From positions 2,852,001 to 2,916,000 of the forward strand of contig JAGPXD010000005.1 in assembly GCA_020746995.1 (NCBI GenBank): DNA of 64,000 nt, in the 5' to 3' direction. The notes under the pieces are model-generated. The model saw only the letters and a program-made list of their open reading frames with translations, made no database searches and was not told where the DNA came from. The position numbers and the translations under genes were made by a program. The stretch is from Plectosphaerella cucumerina. Its lineage: Eukaryota > Ascomycota > Sordariomycetes > Glomerellales > Plectosphaerellaceae. This document shows positions 1-12,158 of the stretch, in pieces (the stretch's first letter is position 1; every line of letters begins with the position of its first letter).

Positions 1-634
1 GACCATGCCCTGAAAACATGTACGGTCGAGGAGTACCTGTAGGCGTGCTAAGATGGCTCACAGGTCCACCATACGGCGACGTCTGTAGTTCCGGAAGGCG
101 TCTGTCCGCGGGTGGAGCGTTGGCAGGGTTGATGAGGCCATGAATACCGAGCGAGCGGGACGAGGCCGGACGCGAGCTGTCTTCTAGATGGGCGCCACCA
201 TGCTGGCCTCGGACGCCGACCTCTGGCGCATGCTGTTGTTCGTTGGCTGCAGGTACCGTTCGGGGGGAAGGAGACTGGACTGGTTCTCGAGGCTGCTCGG
301 CTGTTCGCCCGCTCCACGACATGGGCGCCTTTTCACCTGCTCCCTCCGGATGGGGAGGACTGGCACATTGGCCGCCCGAGCCCGGGACGAGTGATCCTGT
401 GTGCGAGGGCTTCGAGTCCTGCTGCTGGTGATACGACTGCGGCTTGGTATTACTGTCTTGCCTCTCGGGCCTCGACGTCGTGTTATGCGGAGGTCTCGGG
501 TTTTCTGAGTCCCGACCCTCGGGATCGTGCTGCTGTTGCCCCGAGGATCGGACAAAGGAGTTGACGGTGACAGCCAGCTTGCCGAGAGGTTGCCAAGGGA
601 CTGTCTGGTGTGAACCAAGCAGTCCTTGCGGTCT
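1..634 (-). CDS. Possible N-terminal part of a regulatory protein, running off the left edge
   Basis: Reading leftward from a candidate acceptor (AG at 635-636) to base 1, one frame stays open for about 211 codons. The residues look like a real low-complexity regulatory protein: rich in Gln, Ser, Pro and His, with QQQH runs and, near the edge, the patch LGIHGLINP followed by a Ser/Thr/Pro segment. Patches of this kind occur in the N-terminal regions of fungal zinc-finger factors, but no DNA-binding domain lies inside the window. I could not find a convincing upstream exon with a start codon; the first in-frame ATG within the exon is at 320-322. Two other frames are also long here, so openness alone proves little. 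The start is unknown, the 3' part is missing, and the identification is tentative. Confidence 0.35.
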
Positions 635-2286
635 CTGTTAGGGTGTGAGGATGGTTTCGATCAGGGGAGGTGCTCGAGAGAGCTGATGAAGTACTGATTA
701 GGTCCTTTCGATTAGATCTAGTCGGCTTGGAGGTTGAACAGAGATAGGTGGACAAGCTGCCAGTGGACCCTGTCCGGAGCTCGGGTTTGTGGCGGTGTTA
801 GGCAACGTGCGGTTGTCTGGCTCTGGGGGGGAGATGACCGGGTTTTGTGGTTGCGAGTGGGCACGGGGTCCGCTTTGATACGGGAGTCGTCGATCCAGTT
901 GCCAGGACTTGTTGGCGAGGGTCGAAGTAGTCGTGTTGGTGAAGGGGAGGGAGGGAACCAGTCAGACGAAGGCACGTCTCCAACGTCCACTCATATCTGG
1001 GCAGGTGAGATGCACGTCTTGTATGGATGGCGAGAGAACGGGGGCCTGGACTGGAGCACACTAGGCTCGCAGTAGCCGGATCAGCCAACGTGAGGCGGAT
1101 TCACCTCGCAGCGGCGGTCCAGGGAAAGTCGTCCGGGGTTTGGGCTGTTGCGTAGCGAGTCCTCTGGGCGTGGGATCCGCCTTTCTGCGTTCTTGCGGTG
1201 TCTGGAAAGGCAGTGCAGTGCAGAACAGCAGAGCAGGGGAAGATAGGAAGGGGAGGATGGCGTTCAAAGTCCCTGGCCAAGCGTGTGGATGTCCTCGTAT
1301 GTACTGTTGCAGGACAGGACAAGATGCTGGGCAGGAAACAAGAAAGAGATGTGTTGAAGAAAAGAAGGAAAAGAGAAAAAAAGAGACAAGACGAGGCCCC
1401 GGCAGTGGCAGGAAAGAGATTGTCGTCGCTAGCAGGCCTGTCTCTCCCGAGTCCATCCCCCTCCGTGACCCTCCTCCTCCTCTTCCTACTGTGACCATGG
1501 GGGGCAGGGTTCTGAAGCGAATAGATCCCCAGTGACCACCCATTCATTCTGGCGGGGGCGGTGTTTGGGGACAGGCGGCTTCTCATTTGCCCAGGGCCCT
1601 GCGTGTTTCCACGCAGCATCGCTGGCGCACCCCCCCTGGCAAGTGTCTACCGGGGAAGCAAGCAGGCCCTCGAGAGTGGCAGGGGACGAGGGGCCGAGGG
1701 GCTCAAGATGGGATGGGATGGCAAGGATGGGTGGAGGCGTGACGGGGGGTGGACCAAGAAGGTGGGAACGGATACCTGGGCCCTCGTGGGCTGTGGATGA
1801 GCCAGGTCCGGCCGGCGGGGTGGTGCCTGTGCAGGACAGGGACAGGGGTGCGCGGCCACCACCCAAGTCCTCCGCCGTCCGGCACCAAGGAGGTCGACGG
1901 GGTGGATAGGTCTGGCAGTGAGTGTGTGGACCAGGTCGACCACGCTGGAGAGTGCTGAATTCGGGCGAGTTGGGCAGGAGGGCCCAACGCATCGGGACGA
2001 AGGCCTGCTGACGGGGGACCCGAGGGGTGCGTGGGCTATGCCCAATGTAGATCGTCACCGCCTGAATGTACACTCGTAGTGTACGCCTCTGGTGCGGCGG
2101 GCAGGGTTGTCTGATTGCCCGCCCTGCTCTCGCCGGCGCGGATGGTTCGCAGGTGTTCCGGCACCCACGGGGCGCCGTTAATGACGGGGGTGACTGGCGG
2201 AGGATGGGCGAAGAAGCAATGACGCAACAGGCGGGAGGAAGCAATATCGGCGTCTCTTTTGGAGCCAGGCCAAGGTAATGTGTTGA

Positions 2287-2311
2287 AGAAGAGTCAGTCA
2301 GTCAGTCAGTC
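2287..2311. repeat. AGTC tetranucleotide microsatellite
   Basis: About five AGTC units in tandem inside the long gene-free region. A related CTGA tract lies at about 4917-4947. Confidence 0.7.
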
Positions 2312-4082
2312 CAGTGTCTGTGGCTGACACAACGCCCGGCACCCCCCGCGCAAGTCAATGTCGAGGTCTTGGAAGACATCGGGCAGTGCTTTCAGATGGC
2401 GACGGTACCGATGATTGTAGCGCCAGACATCGAGTCAGGCGCGGGGGGAGTCTGCGACAAAGGCGAGGTCCCCGGCAGCGTCATGTTTGGCGTCAGGCCC
2501 CTGGGATCAGCAGGGCACTTTGCCCCTGGGCTGGGTAAGGGACCCGGGAAGGCGTCAGAGCAGAGGCCATCGGCCTGGTGATCGCCATTTGTGCCGAACC
2601 CGTGGCTCCCGGCCATGCGTCGCCAGAGCCGTGCAGAGACGATGATGGTGAGGAGAAGGATGGGCCTCAGGGACCACCCCGGCACCGGCCGAACAGGTGG
2701 TGCGGGCGGGCGGGCGGGAGTGCGAGTGCGAGTGCTCGACTTGACTTGCACATACGCGGGTGCTTGTCATCATCGAGGTATGTGTGTGCTTCGTTTCGAC
2801 AAGGACTCTTCGTTGTCGCCTTCCATCGTCGCCCCGGACAGGGCCGCCGAGAGACTCGGGTAGAGAGCGGCACAGGGCAGAAGAAGGCAGGCGGTGATTA
2901 TGGCCCAATGGTCGACCGATGTGGTAGAGAAACAGCCGAGCAGGCGTTCCCAGAGAGCCAGGGACCCCGCGTGTTGTGCGTGCTGCTGCTGGGCTGGCCG
3001 GGCTTGGCCTTGGATGGGATGGGATGAGAGATGGGGGGGGATGCCGTACTGGGGTGGCTGGTCCCGTCGTTAGGCCTGTCGTGCCCTGTCGTTCCCTGGC
3101 CTGCCCTGGCGTCCGGCCACGCGCATCTTGCAGCGGTTGCGACCGAAACCCGTCGGTGACGTGAGAGATGTGCACACACCCTCACCCTCGGCAGGCTGCA
3201 GTGCAGGCCGCACATTGATCTAGCCGTCCGCACAGCCCCTGGCGTCGCCTCTGAGATGGGGGACCTCCTCCCACCTGGCACGCTTCAGCTTCAGACTTGC
3301 CCTGAAGCAAGGCGTTCGTCAGCCTCGAAGTGCGGGACTCGCTGGGAAGGGACTCAAGAGAGGGATAGCCAGGGGCCTAATCTGATGGTGTCTCCTCGTG
3401 GCGTCATGGATGCCAGCGACGAAGATGCATAATGCGTGAGGCTGACAGTCGACAGTCGGTGTAGAGTGGAAGACAGGAAGACGGGGCCGGGACGGACTCG
3501 GGGCTCGTTCAGCGGGGTGCATTGCATGCATCGTTGGCCGGGTCCCCTTCTCGAAAAAAATTGGGATCTGACGACAGATTCGGAGGGTGTTCCGCCCACG
3601 CGGTACTTGTGAACGGTGGACCGGGCACCGCACCGCACGGGAGGGCTGGGCTGGGGGCTGGCCAGGTGGGAGGAGGGGCCGGTGCTGGGTCTCCGGTGAA
3701 GTCGGTCTGCCCACGTGCGAGTGGATTCTTCAGTGCTGCGGTGCGGTGCGGTGCTTTGTGGGCTTGGGGCGAGGTGAAGAACTGTTGAAGAGTCGACTCG
3801 ATGATGCCGTGATACCAGTATTGAGGCGGGATGCCTTGATCAACGACGTTGTGTTGCACCGGCGGGACGATGCGTTGTGGCGATGAGATGGATGCACGCT
3901 CGGCATCGCCCCGGGGACTCGGAAAGCGGTGCAAGCAACGAGACGAGATGGCGGTGATTGACCGCCAGAAAGAGACAGCAGCAGTCACACTCGGTCGTGG
4001 AGTCGTGGACGAATGAGAAATGATGCCTCCACTCGCCGGCGCGTGTAGCGCCAGGAACGATGGGGCTTGACGCACCTGCCAC

Positions 4083-4121
4083 CGGGCCCTTGCCTTGACT
4101 TGCCTTGCCTTGCCTTGCTTT
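4083..4121. repeat. TTGCC pentanucleotide tract
   Basis: Imperfect tandem TTGCC units with single-base changes (TTGAC, TTGCT) in the gene-free left region. No coding role is visible. Confidence 0.65.
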
Positions 4122-4916
4122 GTCCCGCCTCCGGCTTGTTTCCTGCGCTGTCAGCTGTCTCGTCTCTTCCTTCCGAGCCTGAAGAAGCAAGTGCATCACT
4201 GGTGTCTACTTTCAGTCTATTCCTGGTGTTGGGTAAGTGCAACGCACACAGTGGAGGGGAGCTCCTTCCTCAGATGGTTCACCACCTTTTTAGCTTGTGC
4301 CTTCCTCTGGAAGTACCGGCCCACAAGTCGGGTGTCAGGAAGGGTGCCAGACACGGCCCGTCCCAAGAGCAGGAACGATCCAGGGAAGTTCCCGTGTGAC
4401 AGGTCAGAGGTACAGGACAGGACGTGGAAGGAAGGATCCGTCTCATCACCATCCCACCACACTCCCTCCCCTCTGTTCATGATGTTGGACTTTGGCAGGC
4501 AGGCACGCACAACACCCACCGTCCGTAACCGCAAACCCGTCCGCCCACCCATCGTATCTTGATCCCTCCCTCCCCCACGATCCATCGTTCGCCGCCAACT
4601 ACTTGTATGCATCCATCACACACATGTCTTGACCTCCCCTCCAAGACTCCAACGGCCACTGCCACGTCGGCCTCCCACACAACGACTGACGCTCGAAGCG
4701 GGTTAGCTGCTGAATTGGGCATCCACGACCCGGCTCGAGAAGAAACATCCTCCACACCCTGTCCCTGCCCGACCCAACGATGCGTGCAGCGTGCTTCGCG
4801 TCCCTCCACCGTACCATGTAATCTTGCTTGGCTGCATTAGGTTTGGAACCTCTGGGACCGCCCATGACAAACGTTTGGGCTGTCTCGGTTTCTGGCCTCC
4901 ACTACTACTTACCGTT

Positions 4917-4947
4917 GACCCTGACTGACTGACTGACTGACTGACTA
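4917..4947. repeat. CTGA tetranucleotide microsatellite
   Basis: Seven or so CTGA units in tandem, non-coding. Confidence 0.75.
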
Positions 4948-7268
4948 GCAATCGCCCGGGGGCGATGCCTTGACCTTGCTCGCTTTAGTTGGTCTCCCCC
5001 CCGCGGAACCGGAAGGGCCTCGCCATCCTTGCTCCTGTGACGCAGCGTACCCGACCCGGCCGCACCACGCACCGCACCGCACCGCTACTGCGTCCTTGAC
5101 GGGTACCACCAGTTCGCGAGTCGACCCAGAACGAGCTTCGTCGACGGAAGCTACGGGGGTTGCGGATGGCATGCCGCCTGCCACTCCCACCCACCACCGC
5201 CTCGCCCTTCCTGTCGTCGTAAAGGATCGGAACGGCATGAATCGTCACCTCTACTCCTATCGAGCCACGCCCGCCCTAAAGCCACTACTGCTTCGTCATC
5301 GCCCGGCCAGCACCACTGGTCTGCACTGCCAGGTCTCGTGCGCGCTCGTCTGGCCGCCCGCCCTCCAAAGGATCAAACCATGCTCCAACACTGCGAGGCG
5401 CTGGCCACAGGCCAGTCAGTCACCTGTCATCGATCATCCTGTGCGCCATCCCGCAAAGCGCACGCCTGCGGCAGAATCCGCCTCACTTGGCCCCTGTGTT
5501 CCCGCGCAGGGCGTTCGGGCCTCTTCGGGGACCTTGCGGCAACTCGGGGGCCAAAGGAGAGACGCCGGGCAGTCAACTTAAGCGCGCGCAGATCGATTCA
5601 CCCAGGAAGAGGGGGGAGGGCGTGGAACGGTTGGCCGTTGCGCTATGCTGCACGGCGGCTGCACAGCACAGCATGGACCAGCAGCTAGGCCACCAACCCT
5701 CGACCATGCTCGGATTTCGAGACTCGAGCTGGTCATCGCCCGCCCGCCTTGTACTGGCTATCCTCGTCACCGTCGTCGATCACCACCAAGCTCTACACCA
5801 ATCGCTTCGAAACCCATCCAGTGTCTTGAGGACTGATCCTTCAGGCCTGACGCGAGCCATGTTTGTGCAATAACTTGGACAGGCACTTGCCCTCCTCCCA
5901 CACACGCCCCTACTAGTGCCTTGGGTTTGCGCCAGCTGCAACACCTTGTCACATTGCGGGCTTCATTCACTCTCGCTCGTCACACGTGCGCTAATTACGA
6001 AGCAGGGCAGATGGAGCCAACTGTTCGGGTGCGTTCCCACCACTCCTTCCCCCCAGTGTCTTTTCCTCTGGCTTGTCCATTGCTCGTAGCACGGCACAGC
6101 CCTCACAGCACGGCATGACGACGCCCTCCTCCCACACTTCGGCTTGCCGATTTCAGTCAAATCACCCGACCCTGGCAGGTAGAAGTGTGACGCCGTCGTC
6201 CCCCGGTCCCAGGGAGCCTGAGTGGCTTTGTTTCGTTTTATTACAACACGGAACGACCGCCTGCTTTGACCCAGTTCGGGGGCCCTGGGCAAGCTAGCGA
6301 AATCTCCGGCCAGCGCTAATGCTCGAGATCCTGCGCTCCGCACCGTTGGGAATCGCCTCCTGGCTGGTGCGGTGCTGCGTCAGCATGGGGTTTCCGTGCG
6401 CCTCTGCTGACATGGAATTCGCAAAGACGGAATCAAGTTGGTGCCGGGCGCGCTGCTTCTCGGCCCCGGCCCAGACGCAGAACTTGACATTCTTGATACC
6501 TCCCTTGGACTGGGCTCATGCAATAGTCCAGTCGAGACTGATGAGGTGTAGAGGAATCACACGTTATGCCGATGTCACACCCGTGCAACGTCAACTTGTG
6601 CTCGGAGTCCACCGCAATATGGCACCCGGCAAAGGCGATCACATCGCTTGTGCAAGATGGGTCTCCAGCACAGCCATGGTACCGGTACTGGTACATTTCA
6701 TCTCACCAGGGCGGCGAAAAACCAAGGCCTCCCTCCCGATCGACAGGCACTGCTACTTAATCACCCTTTGGACCCCGGACCATGCTCGATCCCCCAAGCA
6801 CAGGGCATGCCCTGCGAAGAAAACCCTGACTTGCACAATGCCCACATCGTCCGTCGTCGGGCCGTCCCTTGGAAGAGAACGACGACGTTTCTCGAAGGGC
6901 CTCTGCTCATCTCGTATTCTGTTATATGCAATTAGCGTCCGTTGGCCTTGGCTGCCATTCCATTTCGATGTGTGGTGCGGGCTGCGGCGCAGGACGGACC
7001 AACTTCCCTCAGGCCAACCACATGTCACTCGTCGTTGGCTGTTCTCGCACTCGCCCTCCTCCGTCAGCAACGGCCACCAATGCAGGCCGGCCCGTCATGC
7101 TTCTGGGGACATAACAGAGTACCACCATGCAATGTGAGTATGGCTTGCAGCATCGCTTCCCGCGGCACCGGCCGTGACGAGGCCCTTGCGCGCTAGCTAA
7201 CGGGGGGGCCTGCTGGTTGCGCTCAGTCATTATGAGATGGCACGAGTGTGAGTGTGAACGACGGCCCA

Positions 7269-7299
<31 letters not shown>
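7269..7299. repeat. 31-base G homopolymer
   Basis: An uninterrupted run of G followed by CAAAAAG. It could form a G-quadruplex, but the length may equally reflect a sequencing or assembly artefact. Confidence 0.85.
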
Positions 7300-7301
<2 letters not shown>

Positions 7302-8352
7302 AAAAGTTCTTGGGGAATTGTCGCGGTTGGCCGACGATCGAGGGCGCCTGTTGCGGGCGCCCACGAGGGTAAACGACGACAACCTGAGGCGAGCATGACG
7401 GACGCAATGGCATCCTTCATACGCGGCTGAACATATGATGAGACGCCCCCCACTCCTGTCGCTTCAATGCGATCCTTGGCTCATTGTGACTGTCCCGTGT
7501 CAGGGTGCAGCTGTTGGGGCTCACCGTCAATGGATGCCGCTTTTGGCGGAATGTTTGTCTTCGCCAGGGTATGGCGAAAACCCCCCGGCCCTCGAGCTCG
7601 TGGGAAGCATGCGGCAAACAAGAAGATGCCGGCGCAAGACATTTTCGGAGCACTCGCAGGTTTCTTGCAGCACGTGGAACGGGCGATGGCGGTGATTTCG
7701 GCAGACGGGCGCCCGCCGAGGATCTTGCGTGCCGGTTCGGCTCGGCTGAGATCACTTCTCCCGCTACGTCTTTCGGTCCTCGCGACGCTGGAAGTGTCGA
7801 CATCGCACCTCGGTGGCCGGAGGTGTTTCGTTGTCAGGCGTCATGTCGGACGCGGGAGCTCCTCACACAGCACGGCAATTGCGAATATCCGATGATTCTC
7901 CACGGCGAGTTGCCGAAGCCTAATTGAGGGTAAAAGGCCGGACCGTAGGCCCGCCAGCCGCCCATCAACCGCTTTTGGTGGCCGGCGATTGAAGACGTTG
8001 ATACTGTGGCCTCCACCTTGTCGCGGCCGGCGAAGCGCGATTTGATACCAAAGTCGCGTGTAAACCGCGCATCTAGTACTTAAGAGGACACACTTGTCGA
8101 TGAGGGCCGTCGCGGGCGAACACGAGAATTGATCATCAACATCACCGACCAGGTATTGATGTCATAAGTGCTCGGGTGGTGCTGCTCCGCTATTGCTGGG
8201 AACTTATCCGCCGACTTTCGGCTCATTCGACCCCGCGTCAGCCCCTCCACGACTTGACTTCAAGAGCTCGAAAAAAGTGTCCTGGAGACTGCACTCGTCT
8301 GTCGCAATCCCATCTGGTGACAGCAAGCGAACAAAAGTCTCAGCAGATCACC

Positions 8353-9319
8353 ATGTCCGCACCTCAGCAATGGACGGCCGGTGAGCCGTACATCAACCTG
8401 CACTGCGGCCTGGCCGAGGGCCCATACTACGAGAAGCAGACCAACTCGCTCCGCTTCGTCGATATCAAGAAGAAGCGCCTGCACACCGTCAACCTCGCCG
8501 AGGGCCCGTCGTCCGTCAAGACGATCCAGCTCGACGTCCCCATCGGCGTCACTGCCGACATTGCGGGCGTCAACCCTGCTGAGAAGATCCTGGTCGGCAT
8601 CAAGTATGGCGTCGCCGTGCTCGACCGCACAACGGGCGCGTACGAGTATATCGGCAAGGTGAACGATGCCGACAACGACCGGCTCCGCGGCAACGATGGT
8701 GCCGTCGACCCCAACGGCCGCTTCTGGCTCGGCACCATGACGGACTTTGGGCTGGGTGACTTCCAGGCCGAGGGTAAGCACCGCCCCCCGGTGAAAGCAT
8801 AGTGCACACTGACGTGACGATCCCTTAGGCGCCCTCACGCTCTTCACCGGCAAGTCTACGCCGCAAAAGGTCCTTCAACAACTCACCATCCCCAACGGCC
8901 TGGGCTGGTCTCCCGACCTGAAGACCATGTACTTCACCCACTCGACAGAGCGCACCATCTACGCCTTCGACTACGACGTCGGCACAGGCACCTTCACCAA
9001 CCAGCGCAAGTTCTTCGTGCACGACGGCCCCGGCGAGCCGGACGGCTTCCGCGTCGACGCCGAGGGAAACCTCTGGCACGCCGTGTACGGCGAGAGCAGG
9101 GTCCTCAAGATCAGCCCCGAGGGCAAACTCGTGGGCGAGGTGCGCCTGCCGACGACGAACATCACGTGCGTGCAGTTTGTCGGCACGGAGCTGTTCATCA
9201 CGACGGCGGGGTTGGATGAGGGAAAGGGCACGGAGGAGGAGAGGGAGTATGGCGGTGCCGTATTCAGGGTTGATGTTGGTACCAAGGGGCTTGATGTGTG
9301 GGAGTTTAAGCTCGAGTGA
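8353..9319 (+). CDS. SMP-30/gluconolactonase/LRE-like hydrolase
   Basis: Two exons, 8353-8773 and 8829-9319, separated by a 55-nt intron, encode 303 aa. The join gives an uninterrupted EGALTLFTG. The protein is a six-bladed beta-propeller of the SMP-30/gluconolactonase family, which hydrolyses sugar lactones or related esters using a divalent metal. The expected metal-site blocks are visible: the N-terminal AEGP (Glu22), the NDG/VDPNGRFWLGTM block, IPNGLGWSPD, and GEPDGFRVDAEGNLW. No signal peptide is seen, so it is probably cytosolic. The length matches family norms (about 300 aa). The substrate cannot be read from sequence; lactonase activity is inferred from the family. The start is supported by family-like N-terminal spacing to the first metal ligand. 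Confidence 0.9.
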
Positions 9320-9620
9320 GGGAGGGGCAGGGGTGCCGGGGAGGACTCCGGGCGAGAACCGGCCGGAGACCTCGGCAGGGTGTGCCTCTAGTCATCAGGG
9401 TATCTATCCAGAGACGTACGGTAGTAAAATGCACGAATTGCTGTATGTTCCCGGAAGGACATGGCCCTGGTGCCGGATCTGCGTGGGCTGGGCAACATGC
9501 GGACAAACGGGAACTTCGAAGGGCCAGCGGTGCAGCGGACGCGGCGCCGTTGGTGATGCCCGCCCGCCCGCGCCGCAGCTGCTGCATGCAATGTACGACT
9601 CATGCGGAGCGGCATACATG

Positions 9621-9646
9621 GACACACACACACACACACACACACC
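9621..9646. repeat. AC dinucleotide microsatellite
   Basis: About twelve AC units, non-coding. Confidence 0.85.
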
Positions 9647-10000
9647 GCCCAGGGCAGGGGAGGGAATCGTGACAGCGACGTACGTATGTTCCGTGACGAG
9701 ACACTGGCGCATGAGCGTGGTGTTTGGGCATCAATGCTTCGCTCTCGTCTTGCTCCATGCGCGATGATGATGAGCTGTACAACGCAGTCTAAGACCTGAC
9801 CATCACGCTTGCCCGCCTCGTCCTGCCCTGCCCTGCTGCTGCTGCTGCTGTTCGTCCCGAGCGGTGACAATGCCACCTGTTCGCGTTGTCGAGAGGATGC
9901 CGCCGACATGATGGCACAAATGCGGGTCGCAGATCTCGGGCGCGGGTGCGCCGTGTCGAGCATGGGCAGGGACAAGGGCAGCTGCGGCCACGGGAGGGGT

Positions 10001-10027
10001 GTGTGTGTATGTGTGTGTGTGTGTGTG
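10001..10027. repeat. GT dinucleotide microsatellite
   Basis: About twelve GT units with one interruption, non-coding, 3' of the NTM1 gene. Confidence 0.8.
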
Positions 10028-10174
10028 GCCTCGGGGAATTTCTGGGGGCGCCGAGGGGCCGGGGGAGACGGGCACCACGACGGGCTTGGGAAGCGGTGCA
10101 TTATCATGTTGGGAATGGATGGTCATTACTGTGTCATGAGATGGAAGGGTTCTTTCTATACGCGGAGGAGAAGG

Positions 10175-11589
10175 TTACCGCAGCGCATACATGCGGACTG
10201 GCATGATGGTCTTGGGGAAGCCGTGCTGAGGCTCAGTCTTGATGAGAGTGAGGCCGGCCTGCTTGAAGATTTCGCGGAACTTGTCGTCGGTTCTATGAGA
10301 GAGTCAGCATGCCGAGGAATATCGGAGGAGGAAGCGCCGGCATACCTCGTCACGGAGCTATCAACATCATCAAAGACATCGGCACCGCTGGAGCTCTGGT
10401 TCTCCTTGACGACGATGAAACCTTCGGGGGCCAGGGCGGCCTGACACCGCCGGAGGTACGCGACGAGCTGGTCGTCGGTGAGGTGGCCGAGACACCACTG
10501 GTTCCATATGACGTTGTACGCGATGTGGTCCTCGGGAACCCATTCCTCGAGGCCGACGTTGGCGACGGAGACGTCGGGGCGGGCGGCCAGCTTTTCCGTG
10601 AACTTTGCGATGGGCTCGACCACGTCTACGTGGCTGGAGACGTCGAGCAGGAGGCCCTCTGTGATGCGTCCTATGCTGGGGGGCGGGGAGGCCCGGGGAG
10701 AGGGGCTCGAGTCAGTTTCTCTGATGTTGGCAATTTCAGGTCATGTCGTTTGATGGAATGGGATGGCTGGGTGGACAATACGAAGGAGCGAGGCAGGGCA
10801 GGGCGACGCAGGGCAGGGGATGAAGCCGCAGCAAGGTCTGGATGATGTTCCACTGTGGACTGGACGCATGCAAGCCAGCTGTTACCAAGGATACGGCGCC
10901 GGGACGGACGGTGAGACCCCCCTTGTCTCCCGAAGTGCTGCCTGCGACATTTTGGCATGGTGTTGGTACCGCCCATATGTGAGTTGGATATGAAGCGGTG
11001 AGGAGGGCGGTGAAGGGGGCGGCGCGCAACACACCCCGGTCCGTCCACCATGGCAGGGCATCATCGCATCGCCCACAATGATACAGGTAAAAGAACAAGT
11101 CTGACGGGGCCTTCTGCCCACTGCTGCTGGATCCCGGACATGCAGCTCATCCATCCACGACGAGGGAACCACTGGGCGCCTCTCGCCGGGTAAGCAACAC
11201 CCATGCGCCGGCATGCAATGGGAGGAGGGGCATGCAATGCAGAACACAGGGCAGCTCGAGATGGGGACGACGACGGGGGTGACGGGGGAATGTGCCGGGG
11301 ATGGAGTCGAAAGGTGTTTAGACAGACGAGAAAGAAAAAAAAGAGAACAAGTTGAAACTTACCCGGCACCGCCCTCGAGGATGCGGGCCACGGTACGCAG
11401 ACCGCTCTTCTTCGACCCGACGCCCAGCTTGGCCAGGAAAGCCCGCGATCCCTGCAGGTCTGCGCGGCTGATGTACGCGAAGCCGCCGAGCATGCCCTGG
11501 ACATCAGCGTCGATGGACTGCCAGTACGCGCGGCCGTCGTCGGCACTGATGAGGGCATCGGGCGTCTCTGTCGCGTCCGTGTCTGCCAT
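10175..11589 (-). CDS. NTM1: Alpha-N-methyltransferase NTM1 (Tae1 type)
   Basis: Three exons on the minus strand, 11363-11589, 10346-10675 and 10175-10292, encode 224 aa. The joins are seamless: the SAM-binding motif GAGIGRIT is created across the first junction and SSVTRTDDKF across the second. The family transfers methyl groups from SAM to the alpha-amino group of proteins starting with X-Pro-Lys after Met removal, including ribosomal proteins. The N-terminal signature YWQSIDADVQGMLGGF, motif I, the VVEP block, NVIWNQWCLGHLTD, and the C-terminal FPKTIMPVRMYALR are all diagnostic. Length matches the family (about 220-240 aa). Motif I starts with Glu where Asp is usual. Intron 1 is 687 nt, an outlier beside the other introns here. 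Confidence 0.95.
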
Positions 11590-12158
11590 GTTTGCTGTTG
11601 CTTTTCAAGATGACGTTGGCGGGCTGTCGATATGAGGTCAGAGGAGGCCGGGATTTTTTTTTTTCTTGGAAAGGGGGGAACGCCGCAGACGGGCAGTGTC
11701 ACATTATCAGGCTGCTTGCTGCGGGAAACAGATGGGATGAACCAGCAGAGAGGGGGGAGGGAAGAAATGGACGGTGTGCGACGTGCTGCAGGGAGATGCA
11801 GCATCGGTGAGACAAGAACGCTTTTGTCGCAGGGGGCGGAGTGTCGTGCAGGGACACCCATTGGTGCATGTTCGGATATTGGCTTGTGTGTTGAATATCC
11901 GACTGTAAGCAGTGTATCGCTATATGCAGCTGTGTCGAGAAATATGCATCAGCGAGCCAAAACAACAACCCTCGCATCACCAGGTACGTACATCTTGAGA
12001 AGATTGAATTATATACTAATTGTAAAAGGAGTACCTGTATTCCATTATGGTTAAACACAAAGCTCTTCCGCCCTACCCGGGCCACCCATCACGCCCCTCA
12101 TGTCTCGACTTTTCACCAGGCATCACCTGCCACTCTCTCTTCCGCCGGCCTCTGTCTC
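11590..12158. other. Intergenic region upstream of NTM1
   Basis: Contains the NTM1 5' flank and the 3' flank of the CBM18 gene. AT content rises around 11980-12050. No further gene is seen. Confidence 0.55.

Larger units (their letters stand above)
635..8352. other. Long gene-free region
   Basis: No gene can be supported in about 7.7 kb. Open frames exist on both strands, but they have shuffled, Arg/Pro/Ser-rich compositions with no recognisable domain, and they overlap each other in several frames as expected in GC-rich DNA. The stretch holds AGTC and CTGA tetranucleotide tracts, a TTGCC pentamer tract, GGGC runs and a 31-base G run. Isolated donor-like sites (for example around 4230 and 7133) might belong to untranslated leader introns. 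An extended regulatory or leader region shared by the left-edge gene and the SMP-30 gene is the simplest reading. Confidence 0.5.
9320..10174. other. Intergenic region with dinucleotide repeats
   Basis: Convergent 3' regions of the SMP-30 and NTM1 genes. No gene is seen. The region contains an AC microsatellite (about 9621-9646), a CTG run (about 9836-9851) and a GT microsatellite (about 10001-10027). Confidence 0.6.

Noticed and set aside
1486..2244. 252-codon minus-strand open frame
   Set aside because: Pro/Arg-rich with equally long frames overlapping it; no recognisable motif.
6319..7137. 272-codon plus-strand open frame in the left gene-free region
   Set aside because: Composition looks random (many Cys, Arg, His, Trp), with no domain or splice continuation.
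9600..10030. Possible CRISPR-like or satellite array
   Set aside because: Only simple dinucleotide runs; no spacer-repeat structure, and the host is eukaryotic.
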